A DNA stretch of 64,000 nucleotides from Shewanella putrefaciens (GCF_016406325.1 NZ_CP066370.1:2232001-2296000); one strand, 5' to 3'; positions 42,524-51,672 are shown, counted from the stretch's first letter. Numbers and translations: made by a program. The notes: generated by a model from the sequence alone, not told the origin.

Positions 42524-43486
42524 ATGAATCAATTCAAAAACATCTTATATGTACTGCATCCTCATGGAGATGAAAATCCCCAATCATTAGCCAGAGTCAT
42601 ATCACTTACCAACAATAATCAGGCTGAATTAACACTATTACGTATTATCCCTAAGCCTTCATTGAGTGCTTATACCAAACAACTAGGCATTAATGATGAA
42701 GACATAGCACAAAAAATACAGAACCATGAAGAAGCTAAATTGCGAGAATTACTGGCGTTTTTTACGCCCCACTGCACCGCGAAAGCTGAACTAAAAATGG
42801 GTAAAAGTTACATCGATATCATTCACACAGTGCAGATGGAAAATATTGATTTAGTCATCAAAGAAACTGAATCAAATAGCTGGCTCGATCGCCTTTTTGG
42901 CAGTAACGATATGCACCTACTGCGCAAATGTCCCTGTCCAATTTGGTTAATGCAACCCAATGAAAATCCCAATTACCGCCAAATTATGGCCGCGGTGGAT
43001 TTCAATACTGATATTACCGAAGAAGAAAATAGTGATTTAAATCAAGAGATAGTAAATATAGCCAGTGCACTCGCACTGTCTGATTTTGCATCACTACATA
43101 TAGTAAATGCATACGATACGCCTGAAGCTGGATTTATTGGTTTATGGGCAGAGCAACCCGAAAAATTAGAGCGCCAGTTATTAGAAGACGAATATCTTCA
43201 AAAACGCAGTAAAATGGCAACGCTCTTTGATAATTTAAAAAATAAACTGGGTAAGCAATCCTACGATTATCTTTCCCCCCAGTCCCATTTGGTACAAGGC
43301 GCTGCCGCTCAAGAACTTCCCCAATTAGCCAAAAAGCTACAGGTCGATATTGTCGTTATGGGCACCGTTGCCCGTACAGGTATTCCAGGGCTTATCATCG
43401 GAAATACGGCAGAAGCGATCCTTACCCAACTGAATTGTTCAGTACTAGCGATTAAACCTAAGGGATTTATTTCCCCAGTAAAATAG
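42524..43486 (+). CDS. Tandem-domain universal stress protein (UspE-like)
   Basis: 320 aa with two Usp domains (about 1-145 and 150-315). The first begins ILYVLHPHGDENPQSL; the second ends VVMGTVARTGIPGLIIGNTAEAIL, the nucleotide-binding loop. AAGGAGATATTCC precedes the ATG. Usp proteins linked to cation antiporters often modulate them; here the pair shares an orientation and a 30-bp gap. Confidence 0.88.
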   Translation: MNQFKNILYVLHPHGDENPQSLARVISLTNNNQAELTLLRIIPKPSLSAYTKQLGINDEDIAQKIQNHEEAKLRELLAFFTPHCTAKAELKMGKSYIDIIHTVQMENIDLVIKETESNSWLDRLFGSNDMHLLRKCPCPIWLMQPNENPNYRQIMAAVDFNTDITEEENSDLNQEIVNIASALALSDFASLHIVNAYDTPEAGFIGLWAEQPEKLERQLLEDEYLQKRSKMATLFDNLKNKLGKQSYDYLSPQSHLVQGAAAQELPQLAKKLQVDIVVMGTVARTGIPGLIIGNTAEAILTQLNCSVLAIKPKGFISPVK

Positions 43487-43554
43487 TTCGCGAACTGGAT
43501 ACTCAAACAATCTGAAGATGTGGCGTTGTGTATTGTGAGCAGGTTTGGGTATCT

Positions 43555-44580
43555 CTATCCCCTAACACAGTTACGCCCATCGGATTTAGCTTCATATAAG
43601 GCTTTATCCGCTCGGCTAAAGAGCGTTTCGGCATCATCACCCTCTTGTAATGAGGCAAGACCGATCGATACTGTAATTGCGCCGAGGGATAATTTTTTAT
43701 CTTTACCTATGGTTAAGTGCCGCTCTGAAATACGTTCTCTTAAGGTTTCCGCAACTTGTAAAGCATCGTGAAAATGGGTATTTGGCAAAAGCACTACAAA
43801 CTCTTCGCCACCATAGCGAGCAACAAAGTCATCACCTCGAACACATTGCTTTAAGGCGAGTGCGACATAAGCTAATACTTTATCGCCAATTTGATGACCA
43901 TAGGTATCATTAAATTGTTTAAACCTATCTATATCAACAATCAGTAAGCTACAACGGGAATGCTGTTCTTGGGCGCGGTGAATATGGTCTTGAATGGCAA
44001 TTTCATAGGCGCGGCGATTATATAAAGAGGTTAATTGATCCGTCATGGCCGCCAGACTTAAATTTTCCATTTCCGACTTAAGATGTTGTACCTCTTGCCC
44101 CATGGCATTTAGGCTTTGTTCCATGTTTTGGTTGTTGATCAGTAAACTTTGCATTTCATCCATCACACCATCAACAAGTTGATTTAAGGTATTAATGTCA
44201 GAATTGGATTGAAGCTTGATGCCAAATTCCGCTAAAGTGCCCGAAAAATCCGCGGTCCCTTGGTTCAATTGTACAATTTTGCACAGTAATGAATTGATTA
44301 AAATCTGAGTCTCTATTTGCACATTCTCAATCACCTCGGGGGATTGTTCTTGGATAAAATTTTTATATAAGCTTGTATTAACCTCTTTTGTAAACACAAC
44401 ACCGTTTGCGATAAAACCATCAATCGCACGGTTTAAGTCAAGATTAGTCCCCGCAAAATATTCATACCAAACCGTATAGTTTTCCGGGGTAACGGGGATA
44501 TCAAGGGCCGACATTTGTGGCACGGCTAGCCGCAAAATTTGCGCCGCGGAATCAAGTTCTTTATTTTCAACAGAAAACAT
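43555..44580 (-). CDS. Diguanylate cyclase (GGDEF domain)
   Basis: About 341 aa; the start is uncertain because none of the candidate ATGs (44580, 44595, 44661) has a clear ribosome site. The N-terminal half (about 1-190) is helical and soluble, with no membrane spans, and contains WYEYFAGTN. The C-terminal GGDEF domain has RYGGEEF as the active site and RGDD five residues earlier as an inhibitory I-site, so it should be an active, product-inhibited c-di-GMP synthase. It lies downstream of the eptA-like gene on the same strand. Confidence 0.88.
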   Translation of the reverse strand: MFSVENKELDSAAQILRLAVPQMSALDIPVTPENYTVWYEYFAGTNLDLNRAIDGFIANGVVFTKEVNTSLYKNFIQEQSPEVIENVQIETQILINSLLCKIVQLNQGTADFSGTLAEFGIKLQSNSDINTLNQLVDGVMDEMQSLLINNQNMEQSLNAMGQEVQHLKSEMENLSLAAMTDQLTSLYNRRAYEIAIQDHIHRAQEQHSRCSLLIVDIDRFKQFNDTYGHQIGDKVLAYVALALKQCVRGDDFVARYGGEEFVVLLPNTHFHDALQVAETLRERISERHLTIGKDKKLSLGAITVSIGLASLQEGDDAETLFSRADKALYEAKSDGRNCVRG

Positions 44581-44728
44581 AAATATTGAAACCATATTAT
44601 TGTTAATTTTTTGTATAACATAAGTTAGCTCAACTGATCGAATTTGGATATGGGGAAGCATAATTATTGTGACGGTTTTAAACCTATACCTGACATTCGC
44701 ATAGGTTTATCTTATCTAATACCGTCCA

Positions 44729-46354
44729 TTAGCTACGACAAGAGGCAAAAATATCAAGATGGCTTTGGTACACCTCAGTCTTCACATTCATTAACCCTAA
44801 GAGGCTATCGAATAAATTGTCATGGGAGTATCCTCCCTTGTCAGCATGTTCGGCCAAGCACGCCATATTTAAATGATTATCTTGACTGAAATGATCAGAG
44901 ACCCAAGCTAACATGGGGATACTGGTTTGTTCTATCGGCGCAATACTGTAAGGCGCACCATGTAAATACATCCCCTTTTCCCCCAATGATTCACCATGAT
45001 CACTGAGATATAACATCGCGGTATTAAATTTATCTTGCTGTTTTTGAAGTTTTTTAACGACTTCGCTCACTATATAGTCCGTATACAGCAGCGTGTTGTC
45101 ATAGGTATTTACCAACTCTTCGTTGGTGCAATTTTGGATATCACTGCGTTGGCAATCGGGTATAAATCGACGGTATTGCGGGGGATAACGTAGAAAATAA
45201 GTTGGACCGTGACTGCCAATGATATGCAAGGCAAGCACAGTGTCTTTCGCTTTTGCGCTATTAAGCGCCTCATCTAATTTCTCTAATAACACCTGATCAA
45301 AACAATATTGCCCAGAGCAGAGTTTAAGATCACTATTGAGATCAACAGTGATATTCTCTATGCGATCGCAAACGCCTTTACACCCAGAGTCATTATCAAA
45401 CCACTTCACCTCAATATCAGCATGTTTCAGCACATCCATAACCGTATCTTGAGCATAAGCGCGGCGTGAATCGTAATCTTTGCGCCCCATTCTTGAAAAC
45501 ATACAGGGCAAGGACACCGCCGTTGCGGTACCACAGGAATGGGTATCCTTAAACACTATCAAGCCAAGATCTTGGGTATAGGCATTGGTTGGCTTTTTAT
45601 AGCCATAATATTGGTAGTTCATCGAACGTGCAGTTTCCCCGACCACCAGCACCAATAAGTTGGGTTTATGGTTAGGGGTAGCACTGACATCTTTTGCATC
45701 CAATCCAAGTGTTTCATATTGGATTGGTGTTTGTAAATAATGTGAATACATGTACTTAGAGACCGAACCCACAAAATAAGTTGGCACAATATAACGTCTC
45801 AGGCCATCGTTATTTCGACCAAACGTGGCGTAATCCTGAAAATAGAAAAAACCAATCACCCCGATACCAGCAAGCATTATTAGCATAAAAAATACTTTAT
45901 GTGCCAACTCCTTAAAGAACGGTTTGTATTGAATATCGGCTTTATAGATAAGGTATGCTGGCAATATCCCTGTTAACAGTAAATTAGCCACTGAAGCAAC
46001 ATTAATATACATCCAGGCTTCCGCCTGATTCGTCTGAAAAATGTTTTCAATCATGCCGTAATCAAATACAACCTGGTATTTCATCGTGGCAAAAAATACC
46101 GTCGACGACATTAAGGTGAGCACGATAAACAAGGGTTTTAGTAGATACTTCACCGAAAAAAACGAAAATACCAAGCCAAGGGCAAAGGTAAAAAACAGTG
46201 GCATACTGGCGATAAAAAGCGGTTCTACCTCAGGCTGTTTTTCAATACCTTCGTGAATAAAAGTAAAGAGTGGGATATTAAAAATACACACATAGAACAA
46301 TGCAGTGATCAGCGTAAATTGATTCACTGATAAGGTCTTAAATCTTGTTAGCAC
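44729..46354 (-). CDS. eptA: Phosphoethanolamine transferase, EptA family
   Basis: 541 aa from a GTG at 46354 (GAGAGAG upstream). Five N-terminal membrane helices (to about residue 175), then a periplasmic alkaline-phosphatase-like domain. The catalytic Thr is in DTHSCGTATAVSLPCMF, with metal ligands in VVGETARSMN and LYLSDHGESLGEKGMYLHG. It adds phosphoethanolamine to lipid A and lowers polymyxin binding. A PmrA-like box lies 48 bp upstream, fitting the known control of eptA by PmrA. EptA versus EptB/C specificity cannot be settled here. Confidence 0.88.
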   Translation of the reverse strand: MLTRFKTLSVNQFTLITALFYVCIFNIPLFTFIHEGIEKQPEVEPLFIASMPLFFTFALGLVFSFFSVKYLLKPLFIVLTLMSSTVFFATMKYQVVFDYGMIENIFQTNQAEAWMYINVASVANLLLTGILPAYLIYKADIQYKPFFKELAHKVFFMLIMLAGIGVIGFFYFQDYATFGRNNDGLRRYIVPTYFVGSVSKYMYSHYLQTPIQYETLGLDAKDVSATPNHKPNLLVLVVGETARSMNYQYYGYKKPTNAYTQDLGLIVFKDTHSCGTATAVSLPCMFSRMGRKDYDSRRAYAQDTVMDVLKHADIEVKWFDNDSGCKGVCDRIENITVDLNSDLKLCSGQYCFDQVLLEKLDEALNSAKAKDTVLALHIIGSHGPTYFLRYPPQYRRFIPDCQRSDIQNCTNEELVNTYDNTLLYTDYIVSEVVKKLQKQQDKFNTAMLYLSDHGESLGEKGMYLHGAPYSIAPIEQTSIPMLAWVSDHFSQDNHLNMACLAEHADKGGYSHDNLFDSLLGLMNVKTEVYQSHLDIFASCRS

Positions 46355-46402
46355 CGATAACGCTCTCTCAAATTGGCCGTTGGCCGAAGCTAACTTAATT
46401 TT

Positions 46403-46419
46403 CTTAAGGTAATCTTACG
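46403..46419 (-). promoter_or_regulatory. PmrA-like box before the eptA-like gene
   Basis: Plus strand CTTAAGGTAATCTTACG: CTTAAG-N5-CTTACG. It matches the tlpA upstream box at 13 of 17 positions, in the same orientation relative to the gene, 48 bp from the start codon. Confidence 0.6.
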
Positions 46420-46485
46420 ACTTAATTTTCGCGCCATAGTAGCAAGCGACGCCCCTAGCTCAAACCTTATTAACTCCCTGTTATC

Positions 46486-46525
46486 CATAAAAAAACGGCC
46501 GAATATCAATAAACTCGGCCGTTTT
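46486..46525 (-). terminator. Intrinsic terminator of the prolyl oligopeptidase gene
   Basis: Eleven-bp stem AAAACGGCCGA (46492-46502) / TCGGCCGTTTT (46515-46525), followed on the minus strand by seven T. Confidence 0.85.
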
Positions 46526-46642
46526 ACTCCCCAACCTATAGGGACTTGCTCGGTTTTTACTACTCTGTTTTTACAACTCTGTCTTTTATAACCCAATCTT
46601 TTACGACTGAGTTATTACGTCTATGTGTTTCTCGTATGACAA

Positions 46643-48748
46643 TTATCGTAAACGCTGTAATAAGTAGGCAAACGTCATCGCATTAAGTTCCGCAGCTTGA
46701 TTATTATCCGCAGCGCCAGCGTGGCCACCTTCAATATTTTCGTAGTACAAGACACCAATTCCCATGTCTTTCATCTTAGCCACCATCTTACGAGCGTGGC
46801 CTGGGTGAACCCTGTCATCACGGGTCGATGTGGTGAAAAAGACCTTGGGATAATGCACGTCTTTATGCAGATTATGGTACGGAGAGTAAGTTTTAATGTA
46901 AGCCCATTCCTCAGGAATATCAGGATTACCGTATTCACCCATCCAACTGGCACCCGCTAGCAACTTGTTGAATCTCAACATATCAAGCAGAGGCACTTGG
47001 CATACAACAGCGTTGTAAAGATCCGGCCTGCGGGTAAATGCTGCCCCCATTAACAGGCCACCGTTGCTGCCACCTTGGATGCCTAAATGTTTGCTTGACG
47101 TGATTTTACGGGCAATCAAATCTTCCGCTATTGCCTCGAAATCCTCATAGGCTTTATGTCGATTTTGCTTTAACGCCGCTTGATGCCAAGCTGGGCCATA
47201 TTCGCCACCGCCACGAATGTTAGATAATACATATACGCCGCCCTGCTCTAACCAATTCTTACCAATGGTGGCCGAATAGGATGGACGCAGTGAGACTTCA
47301 AACCCACCATAGCCATAAAGTAGCGTAGGATTAGTGCCATCTAACTTAAGATCCTTAGCCATTACCACAAAGTACGGTACTTTAGTGCCATCTTTAGACG
47401 TCGCAAAGTATTGCTCAGTTTTAAACTTATCCGCAGCAAACTGTTGCGGCATACCTTTAATTTTCTTCGGATTTAAGGTTTTTGCGTTAACCGTATAGAG
47501 GCTTGAAGGCTCAAGAAAACTGGTGTAATTCACGAAAAAATCATCACTGTCTTGCTCAACGTCCATTACCGTCAAGGCGCCATTCGCTTCGAATGGAACT
47601 TGGGTGCTTTGCCAAGCGCCCTTTTCGTCTTGCTCATACCGCACTAATTTGCTTTTCACGTTATCGAGCCAATTCACGAAAATCGCACTCTTACTAAAAC
47701 TGAGCTGCGCAATCGATGCGGTCTGAGTCGGGCTCACAAATAAACTGAATTTGGCTTTTTGGGCGATAAGATCCGCCACATCGGCATACACGACCGCGCC
47801 TTGCTTAAAATTACCGTCCTTATTAGTTAAATCATTAGTTAAATCGCTCTTTAACTCAATAAATAACTTACCTTTAAAATAGCCTTTAATTTCAGCATCT
47901 TCTGGCACTGGTAGTTTAATAAGTTTGCCATATTGGTAAACATATTGGGTTGCGGTATAAAAAGTATGTGCTTCGGTGACTAAGCTAAGGGGCGTTTTAT
48001 CATCGAAGAGTACCCAACCTGATACTGCGACTGAGGTTTTGTCGCCTGTGAAAATCGGTTTCGCTTGCTCGAGTGGTGTACCCCGTTGCCAGAGTTTCAC
48101 CTCCCGTGGATAACCTGAGTCAGTCATGCTTTGACCATCACCAAAATCAGTACCAACAAAGGCATGGTCTTTATCTATCCAGCTCAGACTTGATTTGGCT
48201 TCTTTCAAAAAGAATGGCTTATCTTTGGTGGCAACAAAGGATTTAGTATTTAAATTAAATTCTCGCACTTCCACCGCATCGGCACCGCCGCGGGAAAGTG
48301 AGACAAAACAGCGCTCATTTTCGGGATACTGACAGCTAATATCCTTAAATACCCAATTGACGGATTCAGCTTTGCCTAGGGCATCGATATCAAGCACAGT
48401 CTCCCATTTGGGATCGGGTTTAGCATATTCTTCCATGGTAGTACGGCGATAAATACCGCGCACATGGGTGTCATCCTTCCAAAAGTTGTATAACTTGTCG
48501 CCAATGTGGGTCGCGTAGGGAATGCGTTCTTTATCGTTCAGGATGGCAAGACTGTTCGCCACTAAGGTATCAAAACCTTTAAACGCTTTAATTTCGGCGG
48601 CAGATGCAGCATTTTGGGTTTTCACCCATTCCATCGGCTTTGCGCCTTCAACATCTTCTAACCAAATGTATTTATCTTCTTCTGCGTGAAGTTGACCGCT
48701 CATACCGAGCACTCCTGCAATGCACCAAGGCAGTAATTTATTATTCAT
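46643..48748 (-). CDS. Prolyl oligopeptidase family serine peptidase (S9A), exported
   Basis: 701 aa from the ATG at 48748 (AAGGA six bases away). Signal peptide of about 22 residues (...SGQLHA). An N-terminal seven-bladed propeller precedes a C-terminal alpha/beta-hydrolase. The nucleophile Ser is in GIQGGSNGGLLM, Asp in STRDDRVHPGHA and His in IEGGHAG, the complete triad. The family cleaves short peptides after proline. Single gene with its own terminator. Confidence 0.92.
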   Translation of the reverse strand: MNNKLLPWCIAGVLGMSGQLHAEEDKYIWLEDVEGAKPMEWVKTQNAASAAEIKAFKGFDTLVANSLAILNDKERIPYATHIGDKLYNFWKDDTHVRGIYRRTTMEEYAKPDPKWETVLDIDALGKAESVNWVFKDISCQYPENERCFVSLSRGGADAVEVREFNLNTKSFVATKDKPFFLKEAKSSLSWIDKDHAFVGTDFGDGQSMTDSGYPREVKLWQRGTPLEQAKPIFTGDKTSVAVSGWVLFDDKTPLSLVTEAHTFYTATQYVYQYGKLIKLPVPEDAEIKGYFKGKLFIELKSDLTNDLTNKDGNFKQGAVVYADVADLIAQKAKFSLFVSPTQTASIAQLSFSKSAIFVNWLDNVKSKLVRYEQDEKGAWQSTQVPFEANGALTVMDVEQDSDDFFVNYTSFLEPSSLYTVNAKTLNPKKIKGMPQQFAADKFKTEQYFATSKDGTKVPYFVVMAKDLKLDGTNPTLLYGYGGFEVSLRPSYSATIGKNWLEQGGVYVLSNIRGGGEYGPAWHQAALKQNRHKAYEDFEAIAEDLIARKITSSKHLGIQGGSNGGLLMGAAFTRRPDLYNAVVCQVPLLDMLRFNKLLAGASWMGEYGNPDIPEEWAYIKTYSPYHNLHKDVHYPKVFFTTSTRDDRVHPGHARKMVAKMKDMGIGVLYYENIEGGHAGAADNNQAAELNAMTFAYLLQRLR

Positions 48749-48911
48749 TCTATTCCTTTTAAACAAAGTCCATCTTGAGATCTGCCCTTACATTACCTTA
48801 ATTAATCTCCAGTTCAACTATTAATCCAACAAGAATGTAACAAAAGGTAAGGTGCTGTAATAGCTGATGATTAATCTAGAATGAGTCGCGTTTTTAAGGA
48901 TGTCGTGCTAT

Positions 48912-48940
48912 AAAAAAAACGTCCACGAGGGACGCTTTTT
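48912..48940 (-). terminator. Intrinsic terminator of dmeF-marR
   Basis: GC-rich stem CGTCC (48920-48924) / GGACG (48930-48934), preceded and followed by A/T runs; on the minus strand it ends in a long T run. Confidence 0.75.
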
Positions 48941-48960
48941 AGTGGCTGAAATAGAGTAAA

Positions 48961-49410
48961 TTAAAACTCGTTATTCATACGAGACAATAAATTGAGCAGC
49001 ACGATACGTTCTTCACTGCTCATTTTAGCGGTGAGATCTGTGGTGAGCTGTAGATGCAGAGCATCATGTTCGAGGAACAAAGTTTGGCCCTTTTCGGTTA
49101 ACTCCACCAGAATCGAACGACGATCGGTTTCATGGGGACGACGTACAACCCACTCAGCTTCCACCATTTTATCGATTTGTACGGTAAGGGTACCCGTAGT
49201 GACACCGATTTTATCGGCCAGTTCCTTCATCCTCATGGCGCCATGCACGCCGAGTAACTCAATGGTATGCACCTGTGACAAGCTGAAGCCTTTGTCACGC
49301 ACGATAGCATGTTCCCAAGACGACAGCTTTTCGTAAAACTCAATAATCACATGGTTCAAGCTGTGATCAGTCGAATGATGTTGAGTGGTATTGGGATGCC
49401 CCGCTGTCAT
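48961..49410 (-). CDS. MarR-family transcriptional regulator
   Basis: 149 aa. Winged helix with MRMKELADKIGVTTGTLTVQIDKMVEAEWVVR and the wing DRRSILVELTEKG. The N-terminus is rich in His (HPNTTQHHSTDHSLNH), suggesting metal contact. Its ATG shares one base with the dmeF stop (TAATG), so the two are translationally coupled. A metal-responsive repressor of dmeF is the obvious reading but is inferred. A candidate operator lies upstream of dmeF. Confidence 0.88.
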   Translation of the reverse strand: MTAGHPNTTQHHSTDHSLNHVIIEFYEKLSSWEHAIVRDKGFSLSQVHTIELLGVHGAMRMKELADKIGVTTGTLTVQIDKMVEAEWVVRRPHETDRRSILVELTEKGQTLFLEHDALHLQLTTDLTAKMSSEERIVLLNLLSRMNNEF

Positions 49411-50567
49411 TAAACTTCCTTAGCCAAACACTCGCTTTGGCGACAAGTGTGTAATTCAATAGTGATATGTGATAACTCAGGAAATTGACTCAGTAACTGA
49501 TTAAAATAACTGGCTTCTTTCGGTGAGTGAGACACAATGGACACCATCATAGCATGATGATCTGCACTCAGACGCCAAATATGTAAATCGGCCACTTGAT
49601 GATCCGGCACAGCTTCGATTGTTTGTTTAACCCTACGCTGCAATGATTCCTTCACACCGCCATCGAGTAAAATGGGGCTGGTTTGCTGAATAAGCCCCCA
49701 AGACCAGCGGCTAATAATGACGGCGCCGACAATTCCCATAATAGGATCGAGCCAAGTTAAGCCCATATATTTACCAAATAGCAATGCCACAATAGCGAGC
49801 ACTGAGGTTAACGCATCGGCTAACACATGAAAATAGGCGGCGCGTAGGTTGTGGTCATGGCCACCATGTGCCTTCTGACTCTTGTGCTCATGCTCATGCT
49901 CATGCTCATGCTCATGCTCATGCTCATGCTCATGCTCATGCTCAGCATTATGGTGGCAATGTGTATGGTCATGGTGTTCATCATCGTGATGAACATGCTC
50001 ATGTTCAGAATGCATATGGGAGTGGTCATGACCGTGATGATGACCATGATCATGGCTATGATGATCTTTGAGCAAAAAGACACTCAGCACATTTACACTT
50101 AACCCTATCACAGCCACAAAAATCGCTTCATTAAAATGAATTTGCTCAGGATTGATAAGTCGTATCCCAGATTCAACCAGCATGATTAATGCCACTAAAC
50201 CTAGGGCGATCGCGCTAGTGTAACCACCGAGCACACTCACCTTTCCTGTACCAAACGCAAAAGTAGGATCATTGGCATGTTTACGGGCATAGGAATAGGC
50301 AAACAAGGTGATCATAAAAGCCGCAGCATGGGTGCCCATATGCCAACCATCGGCTAACAGTGCCATTGAGCCGTAAATCGTACCAGCGACAATCTCTGCC
50401 ACCATAGTGATCAGCGTTAAATAGAGAACATAGCGTGTATTTTTCTCGCCAGCGATATTTTGGCTCGAAAAGCCATGGGAATGCTGCCACTTTGTGATTG
50501 CGTGCCCTGTAGTGGTGTTTGCGGCATCTAGACCACTGGCTGGTTGTTCTGAATGTTCTGATTTCAT
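49410..50567 (-). CDS. dmeF: Cation diffusion facilitator, DmeF/CzcD-type metal efflux
   Basis: 385 aa. Six membrane helices; the metal site is ADGWHMGTHAAAF (Asp73, His76) in helix 2 and HVLADALTSV in helix 5. The DGWHMxTHA motif and KHANDPTFAFGTGK segment fit DmeF (Co/Ni/Zn export). Between helices 4 and 5 there is a very long His loop (about 168-228) that includes a Glu-His repeat encoded by nine perfect CTCATG copies. The C-terminal cytoplasmic domain is present. Specific metal not determinable by eye. Confidence 0.9.
   Translation of the reverse strand: MKSEHSEQPASGLDAANTTTGHAITKWQHSHGFSSQNIAGEKNTRYVLYLTLITMVAEIVAGTIYGSMALLADGWHMGTHAAAFMITLFAYSYARKHANDPTFAFGTGKVSVLGGYTSAIALGLVALIMLVESGIRLINPEQIHFNEAIFVAVIGLSVNVLSVFLLKDHHSHDHGHHHGHDHSHMHSEHEHVHHDDEHHDHTHCHHNAEHEHEHEHEHEHEHEHEHEHKSQKAHGGHDHNLRAAYFHVLADALTSVLAIVALLFGKYMGLTWLDPIMGIVGAVIISRWSWGLIQQTSPILLDGGVKESLQRRVKQTIEAVPDHQVADLHIWRLSADHHAMMVSIVSHSPKEASYFNQLLSQFPELSHITIELHTCRQSECLAKEV
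49887..49940. repeat. Hexanucleotide tandem repeat (CTCATG)9 within dmeF
   Basis: Nine perfect copies plus a partial CTCA. Each unit encodes His-Glu on the minus strand, so copy-number change keeps the frame and changes only the length of the metal-binding loop. Confidence 0.95.
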
Positions 50568-50625
50568 TATATAAATTCCCTACGCCACATAAGGCTTGAT
50601 AAGTGATACTCACTGGCTCGGGATT

Positions 50626-50678
50626 ATAGTTTGAAAATCAAAATATATGAATATCAAATTAGTTATTTTTCAAACTAT
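50626..50678. promoter_or_regulatory. Inverted repeats upstream of dmeF, candidate MarR operator
   Basis: Twelve-bp arms ATAGTTTGAAAA (50626-50637) and TTTTCAAACTAT (50667-50678); the left one also forms TTTGA-AAA-TCAAA. They lie 59-111 bp before the dmeF start. Confidence 0.5.
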
Positions 50679-50698
50679 TTTGCTAAACCAAATTTGAG

Positions 50699-50734
50699 GT
50701 AAACAAAAAGCCGCTATTGCGGCTTTTTGTTTAC
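50699..50734 (-). terminator. Bidirectional terminator downstream of the YnhF-like gene
   Basis: Sixteen-bp perfect stem at 50699-50714 / 50719-50734 (core AAAAAGCCGC / GCGGCTTTTT) with a TATT loop, T-rich on both sides. It isolates the short gene from dmeF. Confidence 0.85.
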
Positions 50735-50827
50735 ATAAGAAACGAACAATAACCTTATATACAATCTAAGATTGAAAATCTCGGTTTTGTCGTCCAACGA
50801 AATTACGGCAGGTTAACACGAGCTAAA

Positions 50828-50914
50828 TCAAAACATTGAAACAAAGAACGCACTGAAAAACAAAGCAATAACAACAGTTGTACCTAAGGCCATTTTAAGT
50901 TCGGTGTTCATCAT
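50828..50914 (-). CDS. ynhF: YnhF-like small membrane protein
   Basis: A 28-codon frame beginning ATG-ATG, with AGGAG five bases upstream and a terminator downstream. The peptide starts MNTELKMALGTT (from the second ATG) and continues as one hydrophobic helix rich in Val, Phe and Ala. It lines up with E. coli YnhF, as I recall it (MSTDLKFSLVTT...), in the charged N-terminus and single membrane span. The function of YnhF is not known. Read on the minus strand between dmeF and gloA, as its own transcript. Confidence 0.75.
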   Translation of the reverse strand: MMNTELKMALGTTVVIALFFSAFFVSMF

Positions 50915-51188
50915 TCACTCTCCTAGTTGGTATGGCTACATTATTATCAACCTAATGATAAAAACCATGTTTGATTCCCTGTTTTGTGAGCAACAACCAA
51001 TTTATCGGGCATTTTATCTACTATTGGTCTCAAAAAAGCACGCACACAGGTAAAAAACAGCGTTCCCTAGCCTAACACCACATTCAGGTCAATCAGTATT
51101 AATGATCTCGTTAACGCAATTTTTAGCATCATATAAAAGCACATTTTTGTTATACTCGACCGCGCAATTCATTGACCGAGAGAAACCT

Positions 51189-51599
51189 ATGTCTCAACTG
51201 TTACACACTATGATCCGCGTCGGTAACTTAGAACGCAGTATCGCTTTTTATACCCAAATATTAGGCATGAAATTACTACGTACCTCTGAAAATCCAGAGT
51301 ATAAGTATTCTTTGGCATTCGTTGGTTATGGCGAGGAATCCACAGGCCAAGCCGTCGTTGAGCTGACCTATAACTGGGGCACAGATAAATACGATTTAGG
51401 CACAGGTTTTGGTCACCTTGCTATTGGTGATGAAGATATTTATGCCCGCTGTGAGGCCATTGCCGCAGCAGGTGGTAAAGTCACACGCGCACCAGGTCCT
51501 GTCGCTGGTGGCACAACAGAAATCGCCTTTGTCGAAGATCCAGATGGTTATAAGATTGAATTTATTCAAATGAAATCAGCCACTCAAGGTTTAGGTTAA
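51189..51599 (+). CDS. gloA: Lactoylglutathione lyase (glyoxalase I)
   Basis: 136 aa, Ni-type enzyme converting the methylglyoxal-glutathione adduct to S-lactoylglutathione. Metal ligands are His5 (QLLHTMIRV), Glu in VVELTYNW, His in GFGHLAIG and Glu in YKIEFIQ. The ATG at 51189 has GAGAGAAA upstream; the frame is open 29 codons earlier but that part is not conserved. A -10-like TATACT lies at 51151-51156. Confidence 0.96.
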   Translation: MSQLLHTMIRVGNLERSIAFYTQILGMKLLRTSENPEYKYSLAFVGYGEESTGQAVVELTYNWGTDKYDLGTGFGHLAIGDEDIYARCEAIAAAGGKVTRAPGPVAGGTTEIAFVEDPDGYKIEFIQMKSATQGLG

Positions 51600-51618
51600 T
51601 CGATAGACTAAGCGATCA

Positions 51619-51660
51619 TTAAACGCTGCGTTTGCCAGTAAGGCTTAACGCAGCGTTTAA
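51619..51660. terminator. Hairpin between gloA and msrQ
   Basis: Fourteen-bp stem TTAAACGCTGCGTT (51619-51632) / AACGCAGCGTTTAA (51647-51660). It can serve both converging genes; U-runs are weak. Confidence 0.6.
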
Positions 51661-51672
51661 GCTTCTGACAAA

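Noticed and set aside
46390..46596. 68-codon frame on the minus strand between eptA and the oligopeptidase gene
   Set aside because: It reads through the strong terminator at 46486-46525 and the PmrA-like box, so it is non-coding.
49887..49940. Tandem repeat considered as a CRISPR or integron-like array
   Set aside because: Six-base units without spacers inside a coding frame; it is a microsatellite.
49851..50102. Open frames of Met-Leu and His-Ala repeats in the dmeF region
   Set aside because: They are the other reading frames of the CTCATG repeat and His-rich codons of dmeF, not separate genes.
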